Source: Leclercia sp. S52
Lineage (GTDB): Bacteria; Pseudomonadota; Gammaproteobacteria; Enterobacterales; Enterobacteriaceae
Direction of reading: 5' to 3'
Length of the DNA stretch: 64,000 nt
Assembly (NCBI RefSeq): GCF_039727615.1
Contig: NZ_CP152474.1
Span: 4,774,001 to 4,838,000 of the forward strand
The notes beneath the pieces are model-generated. The model had not been told where the DNA came from, ran no database searches, and was given only the letters and a program-made list of their open reading frames with translations. This document shows, piece after piece, positions 36,502 through 45,812 of this stretch. Numbering within the stretch: position 1 is the stretch's first letter; each line of letters begins with the position of its first letter. The translations under genes were made by a program, and so were the position numbers.

Positions 36502-37269
36502 ATGCGACATCCTTTAGTGATGGGTAACTGGAAACTGAACGGCAGCCGCCACATGGTAAACGAGCTGGTAGCTAACCTGCGTAAAGAGCTGGCTGGCGTA
36601 ACGGGCTGTGCTGTTGCGATCGCTCCGCCGGACATGTACCTGGATATGGCTAAACACGCCGCTGACGGCAGCCACATCGTTCTGGGTGCACAAAACGTTG
36701 ACGTTAACCTGTCTGGCGCATTCACCGGCGAAACCTCCGCTGAAATGCTGAAAGATATCGGCGCGAAATACATCATCATCGGCCACTCTGAGCGTCGTAC
36801 CTACCACAAAGAGTCCGACGAGTTCATCGCTAAGAAATTCGCGGTACTGAAAGAGCAGGGTCTGATCCCGGTTCTGTGCATCGGTGAAACTGAAGCCGAA
36901 AACGAAGCGGGCAAAACTGAAGAAGTGTGTGCACGTCAGATCGACGCAGTGCTGACCACTCAGGGCGCGAGCGCGTTCGAAGGCGCGGTCATTGCTTACG
37001 AGCCAGTATGGGCGATCGGTACCGGCAAATCTGCCACCCCAGCGCAGGCTCAGGCGGTTCACAAATTCATCCGTGACCACATTGCTAAAGCAGACGCGAA
37101 AGTCGCTGAGCAAGTGATCATCCAGTACGGCGGTTCCGTTAACGCAGCGAACGCCGCTGAGCTGTTCACCCAGCCAGACATCGACGGCGCGCTGGTTGGC
37201 GGCGCATCCCTGAAAGCAGACGCTTTCGCGGTGATCGTTAAAGCAGCAGAAGCAGCTAAACAGGCGTAA
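36502..37269 (+). CDS. tpiA: Triosephosphate isomerase
   Basis: It interconverts dihydroxyacetone phosphate and glyceraldehyde 3-phosphate in glycolysis. Catalytic residues lie in GNWKLNGS (Lys near 11), IGHSERR (His near 96) and [11 protein letters not shown] (Glu near 168). The phosphate-binding loop GGSVNAAN and GALVGGASL are conserved. The 255 residues equal E. coli TpiA. Codon use looks strongly optimised, as expected for a highly expressed gene. Confidence 0.98.
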   Translation: MRHPLVMGNWKLNGSRHMVNELVANLRKELAGVTGCAVAIAPPDMYLDMAKHAADGSHIVLGAQNVDVNLSGAFTGETSAEMLKDIGAKYIIIGHSERRTYHKESDEFIAKKFAVLKEQGLIPVLCIGETEAENEAGKTEEVCARQIDAVLTTQGASAFEGAVIAYEPVWAIGTGKSATPAQAQAVHKFIRDHIAKADAKVAEQVIIQYGGSVNAANAAELFTQPDIDGALVGGASLKADAFAVIVKAAEAAKQA

Positions 37270-37273
37270 TTGC

Positions 37274-37354
37274 CTTTGCGGCGGGTGGCGCTTCGCTAAC
37301 CCGCCCTACGGTTCTCCAGGCCCGGTAAGCGCCAGCGCCACCGGGCTTTTTTTA
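37274..37354. repeat. BIME after tpiA, ending in a T-run terminator
   Basis: GGCGGGTGGCGCTTCGCTAACCCGCC faces GGCCCGGTAAGCGCCAGCGCCACCGGGC. The second unit is followed by T7, so it can terminate tpiA. The T-run reaches the stop codon of the convergent permease gene at 37352. Confidence 0.75.
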
Positions 37355-38656
37355 CAGCCGTCCCAGGATACTAAACCACAGATAATCCAGCGGCAGCAGC
37401 ACCAGATACGTTACCACCGCCAGCGCAAGGCAGAGCAGCATCCCCGCCCGCGCAGGCACCCTCCCCAGCCCCATCGCCACCACAATCGGCGACGCCTGAT
37501 ACGGCAGCAGCGGCGTGGAGTATCCCAGCACCTGAATCATAATCACCGACAACAGCGGGAAACCGGTGGCATCCGAGAAGCTTTGCGCCAGAGTGGTATA
37601 CAGCGCCGGAACACCGTTGGCGGTCATGATGAAATTCAGCGCGGTGGTGATGCCGGTCAACGCGAGGAAACTGGTGAAGGGCGCGTCGGCATCCAGCGGC
37701 ATTACCTGCATCAGCGCCTCGCCCACGGCACTGCCGATCCCGGTCTGTGTTACGGTGATCGCCAGCCCGAGAATGCCCGCCACGTAAATACAGGTGCGCA
37801 TGTTCACCCCGGCCGAGAACTCCTCCCCGGTGATAAAACCGATCCGCGGCAGCATCACCACAATCGATGCCGCAAGCCCGGTCCATGCAGGGCCAATACC
37901 GTGCCAGCTCTCCGTCACCCACATTACCAGCACTAGCGCCAGCAGCCAGGCGAGACGCTTTTCGTCGCGACCCATGGGCGCTGGCGGAGTCAGATCCCTC
38001 GCCGGTTTGGGCGCGCCGGGGAACAGCCAGCAGATCAGGCCGATCAGAATCAGGCCCTTGAGAATGCCCAGCACCGGGGTATGCAGCAGCAGGTACGGAA
38101 CATAGTTGAGGTGAATACCGTACGACCCTTCCGCCGCCCCGCTCATCACCAGATTAGGTACGTTGGCCGGCAGGATGGTGGCCGACAGCTGGAAGGTGCC
38201 AAACCCCACCGCCAGCGCCAGGCCAAACCACGCCCGGGAGCCGTCGGCAATGCCTGCCCGCTTCGCCATCGCCGCCACAATCGGCATCAGCAGCGCGATG
38301 CGCCCCATATTGGAGGGCATCACAAACGCCAGCGCATAGGTGAGGAGCACGACGCTGGCCACCATCAGCGGCCAGGAGTCGGTCAGCCTGGACGACAGCG
38401 CCCGCGCCGCCCTGTCCGCCAGCCCGGTTTTGCGGATCGCCACCCCCAGCACAAATCCGCTGAACACCAGCCAGAATGCCGACGAGGCAAAGCCGCCGAA
38501 AATCACCTCAGGCGGCGCAATTTTGGCGATCATCGCCGCGGTAAAGAACAGCAGCGCGGTGAGGAATTCCGGCAGCAGCGAGGTCGCCCACAGGATAATG
38601 GTGACGACGATAATCAGCGAGGGCAGAAACAGCGGGTGAGTTAACCAGAGCGACAT
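37352..38656 (-). CDS. SLC13/DASS-type anion permease
   Basis: 434 residues, almost entirely hydrophobic, with about eleven or twelve membrane spans. The central SATILPANVPNLVMSGAAEG and the C-terminal ITTALNFIMTANGVPALYTTLA resemble the paired sodium- and substrate-binding loops of the divalent anion symporters (SLC13/ArsB superfamily). The substrate cannot be read from the sequence: dicarboxylates or sulfate are possible, and the nearby sbp gene makes sulfate tempting but unproven. The gene lies between tpiA and cdh, where E. coli has nothing comparable, so it is a lineage-specific insertion or an E. coli loss. Codon and base use look like the neighbours. Confidence 0.8.
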   Translation of the reverse strand: MSLWLTHPLFLPSLIIVVTIILWATSLLPEFLTALLFFTAAMIAKIAPPEVIFGGFASSAFWLVFSGFVLGVAIRKTGLADRAARALSSRLTDSWPLMVASVVLLTYALAFVMPSNMGRIALLMPIVAAMAKRAGIADGSRAWFGLALAVGFGTFQLSATILPANVPNLVMSGAAEGSYGIHLNYVPYLLLHTPVLGILKGLILIGLICWLFPGAPKPARDLTPPAPMGRDEKRLAWLLALVLVMWVTESWHGIGPAWTGLAASIVVMLPRIGFITGEEFSAGVNMRTCIYVAGILGLAITVTQTGIGSAVGEALMQVMPLDADAPFTSFLALTGITTALNFIMTANGVPALYTTLAQSFSDATGFPLLSVIMIQVLGYSTPLLPYQASPIVVAMGLGRVPARAGMLLCLALAVVTYLVLLPLDYLWFSILGRL

Positions 38657-38729
38657 GCCTGTCTCCTGTAGAATTTTTCAGCAAGTCTACGGCGGCAGGC
38701 AGCGGGAGTAAACGTTCTTTATAGTAGGA

Positions 38730-39473
38730 TCACTTCAGGATATCACATTGATGATCCTGCAATTCCTCAGCGGAGGCGAGATTAAACGTCAGCAGATTGC
38801 GTTCGGTCGCCAGCAGAACAAATGCGCCGTCCGCCTGCTGCACCATTGCCAGTGCAAAGCGTCCCATGTGGTCGCGGGCTTCCGGCAGCTCTTCTGCCAG
38901 CATCATAAACGGGCTGCGTTTCACCAGTTCGGCTTCTGTCACCCGACGCGCCAGATACTCATGCCCTTCCAGCCCACCAGGAAACGGCAGCCATTGAGTG
39001 CTTATCTGCCCCTGATGCGCATTGAGCTTCTCGCGCACGTCCGGGCGCAGGCAGGAGATATGAATATGAAAATGATTTTGCGTACGACCCGTTGGGGAGT
39101 TGATGGTCAGTGAAATTGCGCTGTCAGGTACTTTGGAACCCCGCTTCATGCTCATAAAGTTGCGTGACTGCCACGCCAGCCAGAAGAAGTTCGGCGTATA
39201 GGCCTCAGTCAGCAGCGGGCTTTCGGTGCCGTTGATGCGATACGTTGGCATCAGCAGATATTGCAGGGGGCCGTTGCGGTCTTTGAACACCACATAGCCC
39301 GCATCCGTCTTTACCTGTGCACAGGGCGCCGGGTTACGGTTTTGCAGCTGACCAGGCACGCACTGGTCGAGAACGATATGCCGCAATGCGTCCGGATTAC
39401 CTGATTTCATCCAGAACCAGCCACCCGCAGCGAGCGCGATGACAATCAGTACCAGCACGATTATTTTTTTCAC
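38730..39473 (-). CDS. cdh: CDP-diacylglycerol pyrophosphatase
   Basis: It hydrolyses CDP-diacylglycerol to CMP and phosphatidate at the inner membrane. An N-terminal membrane anchor ([20 protein letters not shown]) is followed by the Cdh domain. The HIT-like catalytic motif [10 protein letters not shown] is near residue 150. I start at the GTG at 39473, with AGGGAA seven bases upstream; this gives 247 residues against 251 in E. coli. Upstream in-frame codons run through a terminator region. Confidence 0.93.
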   Translation of the reverse strand: MKKIIVLVLIVIALAAGGWFWMKSGNPDALRHIVLDQCVPGQLQNRNPAPCAQVKTDAGYVVFKDRNGPLQYLLMPTYRINGTESPLLTEAYTPNFFWLAWQSRNFMSMKRGSKVPDSAISLTINSPTGRTQNHFHIHISCLRPDVREKLNAHQGQISTQWLPFPGGLEGHEYLARRVTEAELVKRSPFMMLAEELPEARDHMGRFALAMVQQADGAFVLLATERNLLTFNLASAEELQDHQCDILK

Positions 39474-39528
39474 AACGCGTTCCCTGTATCCGCTTGAACT
39501 AAAAGAGTAACGCACTTTGATGACAAAC

Positions 39529-39566
39529 AAAAAAGCCCGGCAGTATGATTCTGCCGGGCTTTTTTA
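39529..39566 (-). terminator. sbp terminator
   Basis: A6, stem GCCCGGCAG/CTGCCGGGC with a seven-base loop, T6. Symmetric, but between two leftward genes it ends sbp transcription before cdh. Confidence 0.88.
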
Positions 39567-39580
39567 AACGCTATGGGTGA

Positions 39581-40570
39581 TTAACGTTTGTTGATCTGAT
39601 CGAAGGTACCGCCGTTCGAGAAGTGATCTTTCTGCGCTTTGGTCCAGCCGCCGAACTCTTCATCGATAGTGAACAGCTTCAGTTTCGGGAATTCGTTCTC
39701 GTATTTCTTTGCCACCGCTTCATCACGTGGACGGTAGAAATTCTTCGCGGCGATCTCCTGGCCTTCCGGGGTGTAAAGGTACTTCAGGTAGGCTTCCGCT
39801 ACGGCCTGGGTGCCTTTCTTCTCCGCCACTTTGTCGACCACAGAGACGGTTGGCTCAGCCAGAATCGATTCGCTTGGGGTCACGATTTCAAACTTGTCTT
39901 TGCCCAGCTCGTTGGTCGCCAGCAGCGCTTCGTTTTCCCACGCAATCAGCACATCGCCAATGCCGCGTTCAACGAAGGTATTGGTCGCGCCGCGCGCGCC
40001 GGAGTCCAGCACTTCAACGTTTTTAAACAGCGACTTCACGAATTCCTGGGCTTTGGCCTGGTCGCCATTGTTGTGGTGCAGGGCGTAGCCCCAGGCTGCC
40101 AGGTAGTTCCAGCGAGCGCCGCCAGAGCTTTTTGGGTTCGGGGTAATCACGGAAACGCCCGGCTTAATCAGGTCGTTCCAGTCGTGGATCTGTTTCGGGT
40201 TGCCTTTACGCACCAGGAAAACGATGGTGGAGGTGTATGGCGCAGAGTTGTCTGGCAGACGTTTGATCCAGTTTTTATCGATACGACCACGTTCCGCGAT
40301 AGCATCCACGTCGTACGCCAGCGCCAGGGTCACGACATCGGCTTCGATACCGTTGATGACCGACGTGGCCTGCTTACCGGAGCCGCCGTGCGACTGACGG
40401 ACCACCACGTTATCGCCGGTCTCCTGTTTCCAGTGTGCGGCGAACGCTTTGTTGTACTGCTCGTACAGCTCACGTGTCGGATCGTAAGACACGTTCAGTA
40501 ACTGGATGTCCTTTGCCAGAACGCTGGTCGATGCCAGCAATAAAGTTAACCCCACGCCCCACTTGTTCAT
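39581..40570 (-). CDS. sbp: Periplasmic sulfate-binding protein
   Basis: It captures sulfate for the CysTWA ABC importer encoded elsewhere. A signal peptide [19 protein letters not shown] is cleaved before [11 protein letters not shown]. The 329 residues equal E. coli Sbp. Family motifs [11 protein letters not shown] near residue 30 and [12 protein letters not shown] near 60 are present. The Cys regulon activator CysB is expected to control it. Confidence 0.96.
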   Translation of the reverse strand: MNKWGVGLTLLLASTSVLAKDIQLLNVSYDPTRELYEQYNKAFAAHWKQETGDNVVVRQSHGGSGKQATSVINGIEADVVTLALAYDVDAIAERGRIDKNWIKRLPDNSAPYTSTIVFLVRKGNPKQIHDWNDLIKPGVSVITPNPKSSGGARWNYLAAWGYALHHNNGDQAKAQEFVKSLFKNVEVLDSGARGATNTFVERGIGDVLIAWENEALLATNELGKDKFEIVTPSESILAEPTVSVVDKVAEKKGTQAVAEAYLKYLYTPEGQEIAAKNFYRPRDEAVAKKYENEFPKLKLFTIDEEFGGWTKAQKDHFSNGGTFDQINKR

Positions 40571-40689
40571 CGTCCCACTCTCTTAATGTTGTGTTTGATG
40601 ATTGCAGCGTGCCAGAAAGCGAACCAATGATTAAAGAATAAAAAAAGATTGGCTATAACTTCAGGGAATAAAAAGCGGTATTGTGCGCA

Positions 40690-40712
40690 CAAAAAAAGCC
40701 CGGTGGCGGCTT
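40690..40712. repeat. Truncated REP fragment upstream of sbp
   Basis: AAAAGCCCGGTGGCGGCTTC matches the left arm of the REP units elsewhere in the window, but the returning arm is missing. Unrelated sequence with a terminator follows at once. Confidence 0.55.
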
Positions 40713-40724
40713 CAAGGTAAAAGC

Positions 40725-40753
40725 AAAACGGAAACCCAAGGGTTTCCGTTTTT
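40725..40753. terminator. Hairpin terminator between pfkA and sbp
   Basis: AAAACGGAAACCC, loop AAG, GGTTTCCGTTTTT. A- and T-runs flank a long stem, so it can work in both directions; pfkA (leftward) is the likely user. Confidence 0.8.
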
Positions 40754-40761
40754 AATATGTT

Positions 40762-40850
40762 CTCCCTCTCCCGTGGGAGAGGGCCGGGGTGAGGGCATCA
40801 GCCCGCACACACCTTGGAGGCCGGGTAAGCGAAGCGCCACCCGGCAACAT
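40762..40850. repeat. CCCTCTCCC-family hairpin followed by a REP unit, downstream of pfkA
   Basis: CCCTCTCCCGTGGGAGAGGG plus CCGGGGTGAGGG and GCATCAGCCCGCAC (40762-40810), then GGCCGGGTAAGCGAAGCGCCACCCGGC (40821-40846). The second unit ends 13 bases from the pfkA stop codon. Confidence 0.75.
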
Positions 40851-40858
40851 ACAGCTGA

Positions 40859-41821
40859 TTAGTAAAGTTTTTTCGCGCAGTCCAGCCAGTCACCTTTGAA
40901 CGGACGCTTCATGTTTTCGATGGCGTCGATGATGTCATGGTGAACCAGTTTCTCGTTCTGAATGCCGACGCAACGGCCGCCGAAGCCCTGCTGCAGCAGT
41001 TCAATTGCGTACGCACCCATGCGGGAGGCCAGGATACGGTCGTAAGGACCCGGGGAACCGCCGCGCTGGATGTGGCCGAGAACGGTGGCGCGGGTTTCGC
41101 GTTTGGTTTCGGTTTCGATGTACTTCGCCAGCTCGTCAACGTCACAGATGTGCTCGGTAATGGCCACGATGGCGTGTTTCTTACCTTTCGCGATACCCGC
41201 TTTGATCTCGTTAACCAGGTCTTCACGGCTGAATTCCACTTCCGGAACCACCACGAACTCACAGCCACCGGCAATCGCCGCGGCCAGGGTCAGGTCGCCA
41301 CAGTAGCGGCCCATCACTTCAACGATGGAGATACGCTGGTGAGAAGAAGAGGTGTCGCGCAGGCGGTCAATCGCTTCAACCACGGTGCCCAGAGCAGTAA
41401 AGTAACCGATGGTGTAGTCGGTGCCTTTGATGTCGTTGTCGATAGTACCTGGCAGACCGATGCACGGGAAGCCCATTTCGGTCAGACGTTTTGCACCCAT
41501 ATAGGAGCCGTCACCACCGATAACGACCAGCGCGTCGAGGCCGCGTTTCTTCATGTTCTCGATAGCCACTTCACGGATGCGATCGTCGCGGAATTCCGGG
41601 AAACGTGCGGAACCCAGGAAGGTACCGCCGCGGTTAATCATGTCGGACACACTGTAGCGGTCGAGCTGCACCATGCGATCTTCATACAGGCCCAGATAAC
41701 CGTCATAGATACCAAAAACTTCCAGACCTTCCGTCAACGCAGCACGAACTACACCACGAATTGCCGCGTTCATGCCGGGCGCATCACCGCCGCTTGTCAA
41801 CACACCGATTTTCTTAATCAT
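40859..41821 (-). CDS. pfkA: 6-phosphofructokinase I
   Basis: It makes fructose 1,6-bisphosphate, the committed step of glycolysis. It has 320 residues from the ATG at 41821 ([20 protein letters not shown]), as in E. coli. GGDGSYMGA near residue 102 binds ATP, and [12 protein letters not shown] near 124 carries the catalytic aspartate. The ribosome site AGAGGT precedes the ATG; codons further upstream to 41908 are not part of the family sequence. Confidence 0.97.
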   Translation of the reverse strand: MIKKIGVLTSGGDAPGMNAAIRGVVRAALTEGLEVFGIYDGYLGLYEDRMVQLDRYSVSDMINRGGTFLGSARFPEFRDDRIREVAIENMKKRGLDALVVIGGDGSYMGAKRLTEMGFPCIGLPGTIDNDIKGTDYTIGYFTALGTVVEAIDRLRDTSSSHQRISIVEVMGRYCGDLTLAAAIAGGCEFVVVPEVEFSREDLVNEIKAGIAKGKKHAIVAITEHICDVDELAKYIETETKRETRATVLGHIQRGGSPGPYDRILASRMGAYAIELLQQGFGGRCVGIQNEKLVHHDIIDAIENMKRPFKGDWLDCAKKLY

Positions 41822-41996
41822 GACTACCTCTGAACTTAGGAATGCAAAAATGAAATCTGTTGCCGGAAGACTTCTGACGACCAACGAATACTGCAAATAG
41901 TATATCAATCACTTCCAGCTGAATTGATTCAGGTCAGGCCATATGGCGGTTATTTTTCCACAAAATGCTGGCCCGGTTCACTTTTTTTACAACGAA

Positions 41997-42902
41997 TTAC
42001 GAAAGCTCAAAATGTCCATTGCCTGGCTTAGGTACGACTGAGCAGGGATCCTGGTGAATAATGACGTCTGACCCCGGGAAACGCTGCAAAATCGCCTGCT
42101 CAACCTGCTCAGCCACCAGATGTGCCTGAACCAGCGGCAGGTTATCTTCCATTTCTAAATGAATCTGAATAAAGCGGGTCGGCCCTGACTGCCGCGTGCG
42201 AAGATCGTGAGCACCGCTGACGCCTGGCCAGGAGGTCACAATTTCGAAGATTTCATGCCGTTCTGCGTCTGGCAAGGCGCGATCGAGAAGCGATTGCACC
42301 GCATCGTACCCCATGCGCAACGCACTGTATAAAATATAAAAGCCAATCCCTAACGCAAATAGCGCATCGGCCCGGTGCCAGCCATACCAGGCCAGACCGA
42401 GCGCAATCAGGATCGCGCCGTTCATCATAACATCAGACTGATAATGAAGCATATCGGCCCGTACCGCCTGACTTTGCGTTTTACGCACAACCCAGCGCTG
42501 GAACGTTACCAGAACCAATGTGCTAATAAGTGCAATAACCGTGACGACGACGCCCACGCCGGGATCTTTCATCGGCGTCGGGGTATACAGGTGTTGAATG
42601 CCGGTTAAAAAGAGGAACAGCGCCGAACCGGAAATAAACATACTTTGTGCCAGCGCCGCCAGCGATTCGGCTTTGCCGTGACCAAAGGTATGCTCTTCAT
42701 CTGCTGGTTGTAGCGAATAACGCACTACCCACAGGTTAGTGAGCGAGGCGGCAATATCCACCAACGAATCGACCAACGCTGCCAGAATACTGACTGAACC
42801 GGTATACCACCACGCGAAAATTTTAATCACTAACAGACACGACGCCATGATCGTCGCAGCCAATGCGGCCCGGCTTACCAGTCGCCCATAGGATTGATTC
42901 AT
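41997..42902 (-). CDS. fieF: Ferrous-iron/zinc efflux pump FieF
   Basis: This proton-coupled cation diffusion facilitator exports Zn2+ and Fe2+. It has 301 residues from the ATG at 42902 ([13 protein letters not shown]) behind CAGGAG. Six membrane spans are followed by a cytoplasmic domain. Transport-site residues are visible in [14 protein letters not shown] (Asp45, Asp49) and [10 protein letters not shown] (His153, Asp157). The later [20 protein letters not shown] belongs to the cytoplasmic metal-binding domain. Confidence 0.96.
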   Translation of the reverse strand: MNQSYGRLVSRAALAATIMASCLLVIKIFAWWYTGSVSILAALVDSLVDIAASLTNLWVVRYSLQPADEEHTFGHGKAESLAALAQSMFISGSALFLFLTGIQHLYTPTPMKDPGVGVVVTVIALISTLVLVTFQRWVVRKTQSQAVRADMLHYQSDVMMNGAILIALGLAWYGWHRADALFALGIGFYILYSALRMGYDAVQSLLDRALPDAERHEIFEIVTSWPGVSGAHDLRTRQSGPTRFIQIHLEMEDNLPLVQAHLVAEQVEQAILQRFPGSDVIIHQDPCSVVPKPGNGHFELS

Positions 42903-42991
42903 AAACACTCCTGTCATGCTATGCCGCTAGTATAACGGATGCAGAGGAGGCAATAAGATGAATAAACGATTACGACGTTTGAATGACGGGC

Positions 42992-43049
42992 AAAAAAAAC
43001 CCCCACATCATGTGGGGGAAGACAGGGATGGTGTCTATGGCAAGGAAAA
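42992..43049 (-). ncRNA. cpxQ: CpxQ, sRNA from the cpxP 3'UTR
   Basis: Read on the cpxP strand, the last 58 bases of the transcript begin TTTTCCTTGCCATAGACACC and end in a stem CCCCCACAT/ATGTGGGGG with T8. This closely matches the Salmonella/E. coli CpxQ sequence that RNase E releases from cpxP mRNA, which acts with Hfq to reduce synthesis of inner-membrane proteins. It begins a few bases after the cpxP stop and shares the cpxP terminator. Confidence 0.88.
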
Positions 43050-43055
43050 CAGGGT

Positions 43056-43556
43056 CTACTGGTTACTACGGGTATTGCTACTAAAAAGCGTCGATTCAGC
43101 GTTCTTCTGCATCCGTGCAACCTCACGCAACTGATCCATACGTTGCTGGTGTTTCTGGTTCAAAACCGCTTGCTGCTCAGGCGTTAGCAGGTGGAACATC
43201 TGGTTGCGGACCTTGGCCATTTCGACCTGTCGGGCAACCTGCTCCTGCGCCATTTTATCTGCCTGAGCGCGTACAGCGTTTTCGTCAAAATTTTCTGCGG
43301 TGACAAGGCGGTGCATTGTCTCCATTTCGCTAACATTAACAGGGGGCTGGTCATGACGAGCCCGCTGCATCAGATCTCGCATCTGTTGACGCTGATGTTC
43401 GGTTAAACTTATGCCGTCGAACATATGGCCCTGGCCGCTGTGCTGCGCTATGCCCTCCACTGAGGAGCGGTTATCGCCGGTGATAGCTCCAGCAGCCTGG
43501 CTAAATGCACTAAACGCCAGCGTTGAGGCCATGACGGCAGCGGTAACTTTGCGCAT
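43056..43556 (-). CDS. cpxP: CpxP, periplasmic inhibitor of the Cpx response
   Basis: CpxP binds the CpxA sensor, restrains it and helps deliver misfolded proteins for degradation. It has 166 residues from the ATG at 43556 ([19 protein letters not shown]). The signal peptide is probably cleaved after SQAAGA. Two LTxxQ-type motifs of the family are seen: [10 protein letters not shown] near residue 50 and [10 protein letters not shown] near 127. It diverges from cpxRA, with a perfect CpxR box between. Confidence 0.95.
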   Translation of the reverse strand: MRKVTAAVMASTLAFSAFSQAAGAITGDNRSSVEGIAQHSGQGHMFDGISLTEHQRQQMRDLMQRARHDQPPVNVSEMETMHRLVTAENFDENAVRAQADKMAQEQVARQVEMAKVRNQMFHLLTPEQQAVLNQKHQQRMDQLREVARMQKNAESTLFSSNTRSNQ

Positions 43557-43636
43557 CACTTACTCCCAAAATCTTTCGTGTCGCGATTCAACGAGAGACA
43601 GTCTACGATTCAGGCTGCAAACATGCGTCAGGGGGT

Positions 43637-43651
43637 GTAAAACAACGTAAA
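43637..43651. promoter_or_regulatory. CpxR box between cpxP and cpxR
   Basis: GTAAAACAACGTAAA is a perfect GTAAA-N5-GTAAA site, about 80 bases upstream of the cpxP ATG and 56 upstream of cpxR. Confidence 0.85.
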
Positions 43652-43706
43652 GTCATGGATTAGATAGCCTTGATGACGTAATTTCTGCCTCGGAGGTATT
43701 TAAACA

Positions 43707-44405
43707 ATGAATAAAATCCTGTTAGTTGATGATGACCGAGAGCTGACATCCCTTTTAAAGGAGTTGCTCGACATGGAAGGCTTTGACGTGTCGGTGGCCC
43801 ACGACGGGGAGCAGGCGCTGAGCCAACTCGACGATAGCATCGACTTGCTTTTGCTCGACGTTATGATGCCGAAGAAGAACGGTATCGACACCCTTAAAGA
43901 GCTGCGCCAGACGCACCAGACCCCAGTAATTATGCTGACCGCGCGCGGTAGCGAACTCGATCGCGTACTCGGCCTTGAGCTGGGTGCCGATGATTATCTG
44001 CCTAAACCCTTTAACGACCGTGAGCTGGTAGCACGTATTCGGGCGATCCTGCGCCGTTCCCACTGGAGCGAGCAGCAGCAAAACACCGACAACGGTTCGC
44101 CAACCCTTGAAGTGGACTCCCTGAGCCTCAATCCGGGCCGCCAGGAAGCCAGCTTTGACGGCCAGGCGCTGGAGCTGACCGGCACTGAATTCACCCTGCT
44201 TTATCTGCTGGCGCAGCATCTGGGCCAGGTGGTATCGCGTGAACATCTGAGCCAGGAAGTGCTGGGTAAACGCCTGACCCCGTTCGACCGTGCGATTGAT
44301 ATGCACATCTCCAACCTGCGCCGCAAATTACCGGAGCGCAAGGATGGCCACCCGTGGTTTAAAACCCTGCGTGGACGCGGCTATCTGATGGTGTCCGCTT
44401 CATGA
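43707..44405 (+). CDS. cpxR: CpxR, envelope-stress response regulator
   Basis: This OmpR-type regulator activates envelope protein folding and proteolysis genes. The receiver domain has the phosphorylated aspartate in LLLLDVMMPKKNG (near 51), preceded by VDDDRELTSLL. The winged-helix output domain ends HPWFKTLRGRGYLM. The 232 residues equal E. coli CpxR. Its stop overlaps the cpxA start by four bases. Confidence 0.98.
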   Translation: MNKILLVDDDRELTSLLKELLDMEGFDVSVAHDGEQALSQLDDSIDLLLLDVMMPKKNGIDTLKELRQTHQTPVIMLTARGSELDRVLGLELGADDYLPKPFNDRELVARIRAILRRSHWSEQQQNTDNGSPTLEVDSLSLNPGRQEASFDGQALELTGTEFTLLYLLAQHLGQVVSREHLSQEVLGKRLTPFDRAIDMHISNLRRKLPERKDGHPWFKTLRGRGYLMVSAS

Positions 44406-45775
44406 TAGGCAGCTTAACCGCCCGCATCTTTGCCATCTTCTGGCTGACGCTGGCACTGGTTTTAATGCTGGTTTTGATGTTACCCAAACTCGACTCACGC
44501 CAGATGACGGAGCTCCTTGATAGCGAGCAACGTCAGGGTGTGATGATCGAGCAGCACGTGGAAGCAGAGCTGGCCATCGATCCGCCCAATGATTTGATGT
44601 GGTGGCGCAGGCTGTTTCGCGCTATCGAAAAATGGGCACCACCGGGGCAACGCCTGCTGCTGGTCACCAGCGAAGGTCGTGTAATCGGTGCCGATCGCAA
44701 TGAAATGCAGATCATCCGCAACTTCATTGGCCAGGCGGATAACGCCGATCATCCGCAAAAGAAAAAATATGGTCGGGTAGAGATGGTGGGGCCTTTTTCC
44801 GTCAATGACGGGGAAGATAATTACCAGCTCTATCTGATTCGTCCGGCGAGCAACTCCCAGTCCGACTTTATCAACCTGCTGTTTGACCGCCCGCTGCTGC
44901 TGCTGATTGTCACCATGCTGGTGAGTTCACCGCTGCTGCTGTGGCTGGCGTGGAGCCTGGCGAAACCGGCGCGTAAGTTGAAAAACGCCGCGGATGAAGT
45001 GGCGCAAGGCAACCTGCGGCAGCATCCGGAACTGGAAGCCGGGCCGCAGGAGTTCCTGGCGGCGGGTGCCAGCTTTAACCAGATGGTGACCGCGCTGGAG
45101 CGGATGATGACCACCCAGCAGCGTCTGCTCTCTGATATCTCCCATGAACTGCGCACCCCGCTGACGCGGCTGCAACTGGGCACCGCCCTGCTGCGCCGCC
45201 GTAGCGGTGAAAGCAAAGAGCTGGAGCGTATCGAAACGGAAGCGCACCGTCTGGACAGCATGATCAACGACCTGCTGGTGATGTCCCGCAATCAGCAGAA
45301 AAACGCGCTGGTCAGCGAAACGGTGAAAGCCAACCACCTGTGGCATGAGGTGCTGGATAACGCGGCCTTCGAAGCGGAGCAGATGGGGAAATCCTTCACC
45401 GTCAACTTCCCGCCGGGACCGTGGCCGCTATACGGTAACCCCAACACGCTGGAGAGCGCGCTGGAGAATATCGTGCGTAACGCCCTGCGCTACTCGCATA
45501 CCAAAATCGAAGTGGCGTTCTCGGTGGACAAAGACGGCATCACCATTAACGTCGATGACGATGGCCCTGGCGTCAGCCCGGAAGATCGCGAGCAGATTTT
45601 CCGTCCGTTCTACCGCACCGACGAGGCGCGAGATCGCGAATCCGGCGGCACCGGGCTGGGTCTGGCGATTGTCGAGACCGCCATTCAGCAGCACCGCGGC
45701 TGGGTGAAAGCGGACGACAGCCCGCTGGGCGGATTGCGGTTAACCCTGTGGCTGCCGTTGTACAAACGATCGTAG
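44402..45775 (+). CDS. cpxA: CpxA, envelope-stress sensor kinase
   Basis: This inner-membrane histidine kinase/phosphatase responds to misfolded envelope proteins. Two spans (near residues 8-27 and 162-185) flank a periplasmic sensor. A HAMP segment follows, then the H-box SDISHELRTPLTRL with the phosphorylated histidine near 248. The ATP-binding N-box ENIVRNALRYS and the G-boxes DDGPGVS and GGTGLGLAIV are intact. The 457 residues equal E. coli CpxA. It is convergent with yiiM across a REP. Confidence 0.98.
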   Translation: MIGSLTARIFAIFWLTLALVLMLVLMLPKLDSRQMTELLDSEQRQGVMIEQHVEAELAIDPPNDLMWWRRLFRAIEKWAPPGQRLLLVTSEGRVIGADRNEMQIIRNFIGQADNADHPQKKKYGRVEMVGPFSVNDGEDNYQLYLIRPASNSQSDFINLLFDRPLLLLIVTMLVSSPLLLWLAWSLAKPARKLKNAADEVAQGNLRQHPELEAGPQEFLAAGASFNQMVTALERMMTTQQRLLSDISHELRTPLTRLQLGTALLRRRSGESKELERIETEAHRLDSMINDLLVMSRNQQKNALVSETVKANHLWHEVLDNAAFEAEQMGKSFTVNFPPGPWPLYGNPNTLESALENIVRNALRYSHTKIEVAFSVDKDGITINVDDDGPGVSPEDREQIFRPFYRTDEARDRESGGTGLGLAIVETAIQQHRGWVKADDSPLGGLRLTLWLPLYKRS

Positions 45776-45781
45776 CTATTG

Positions 45782-45812
45782 TGCCGGGTGGCGGCTTCGC
45801 CTTACCCGGCCT
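45782..45812. repeat. REP element between cpxA and yiiM, overlapping the yiiM 3' end
   Basis: GCCGGGTGGCGGCTTCGCCTTACCCGGC. The TTA at 45802-45804 within the repeat is the yiiM stop codon read on the minus strand. Confidence 0.8.
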
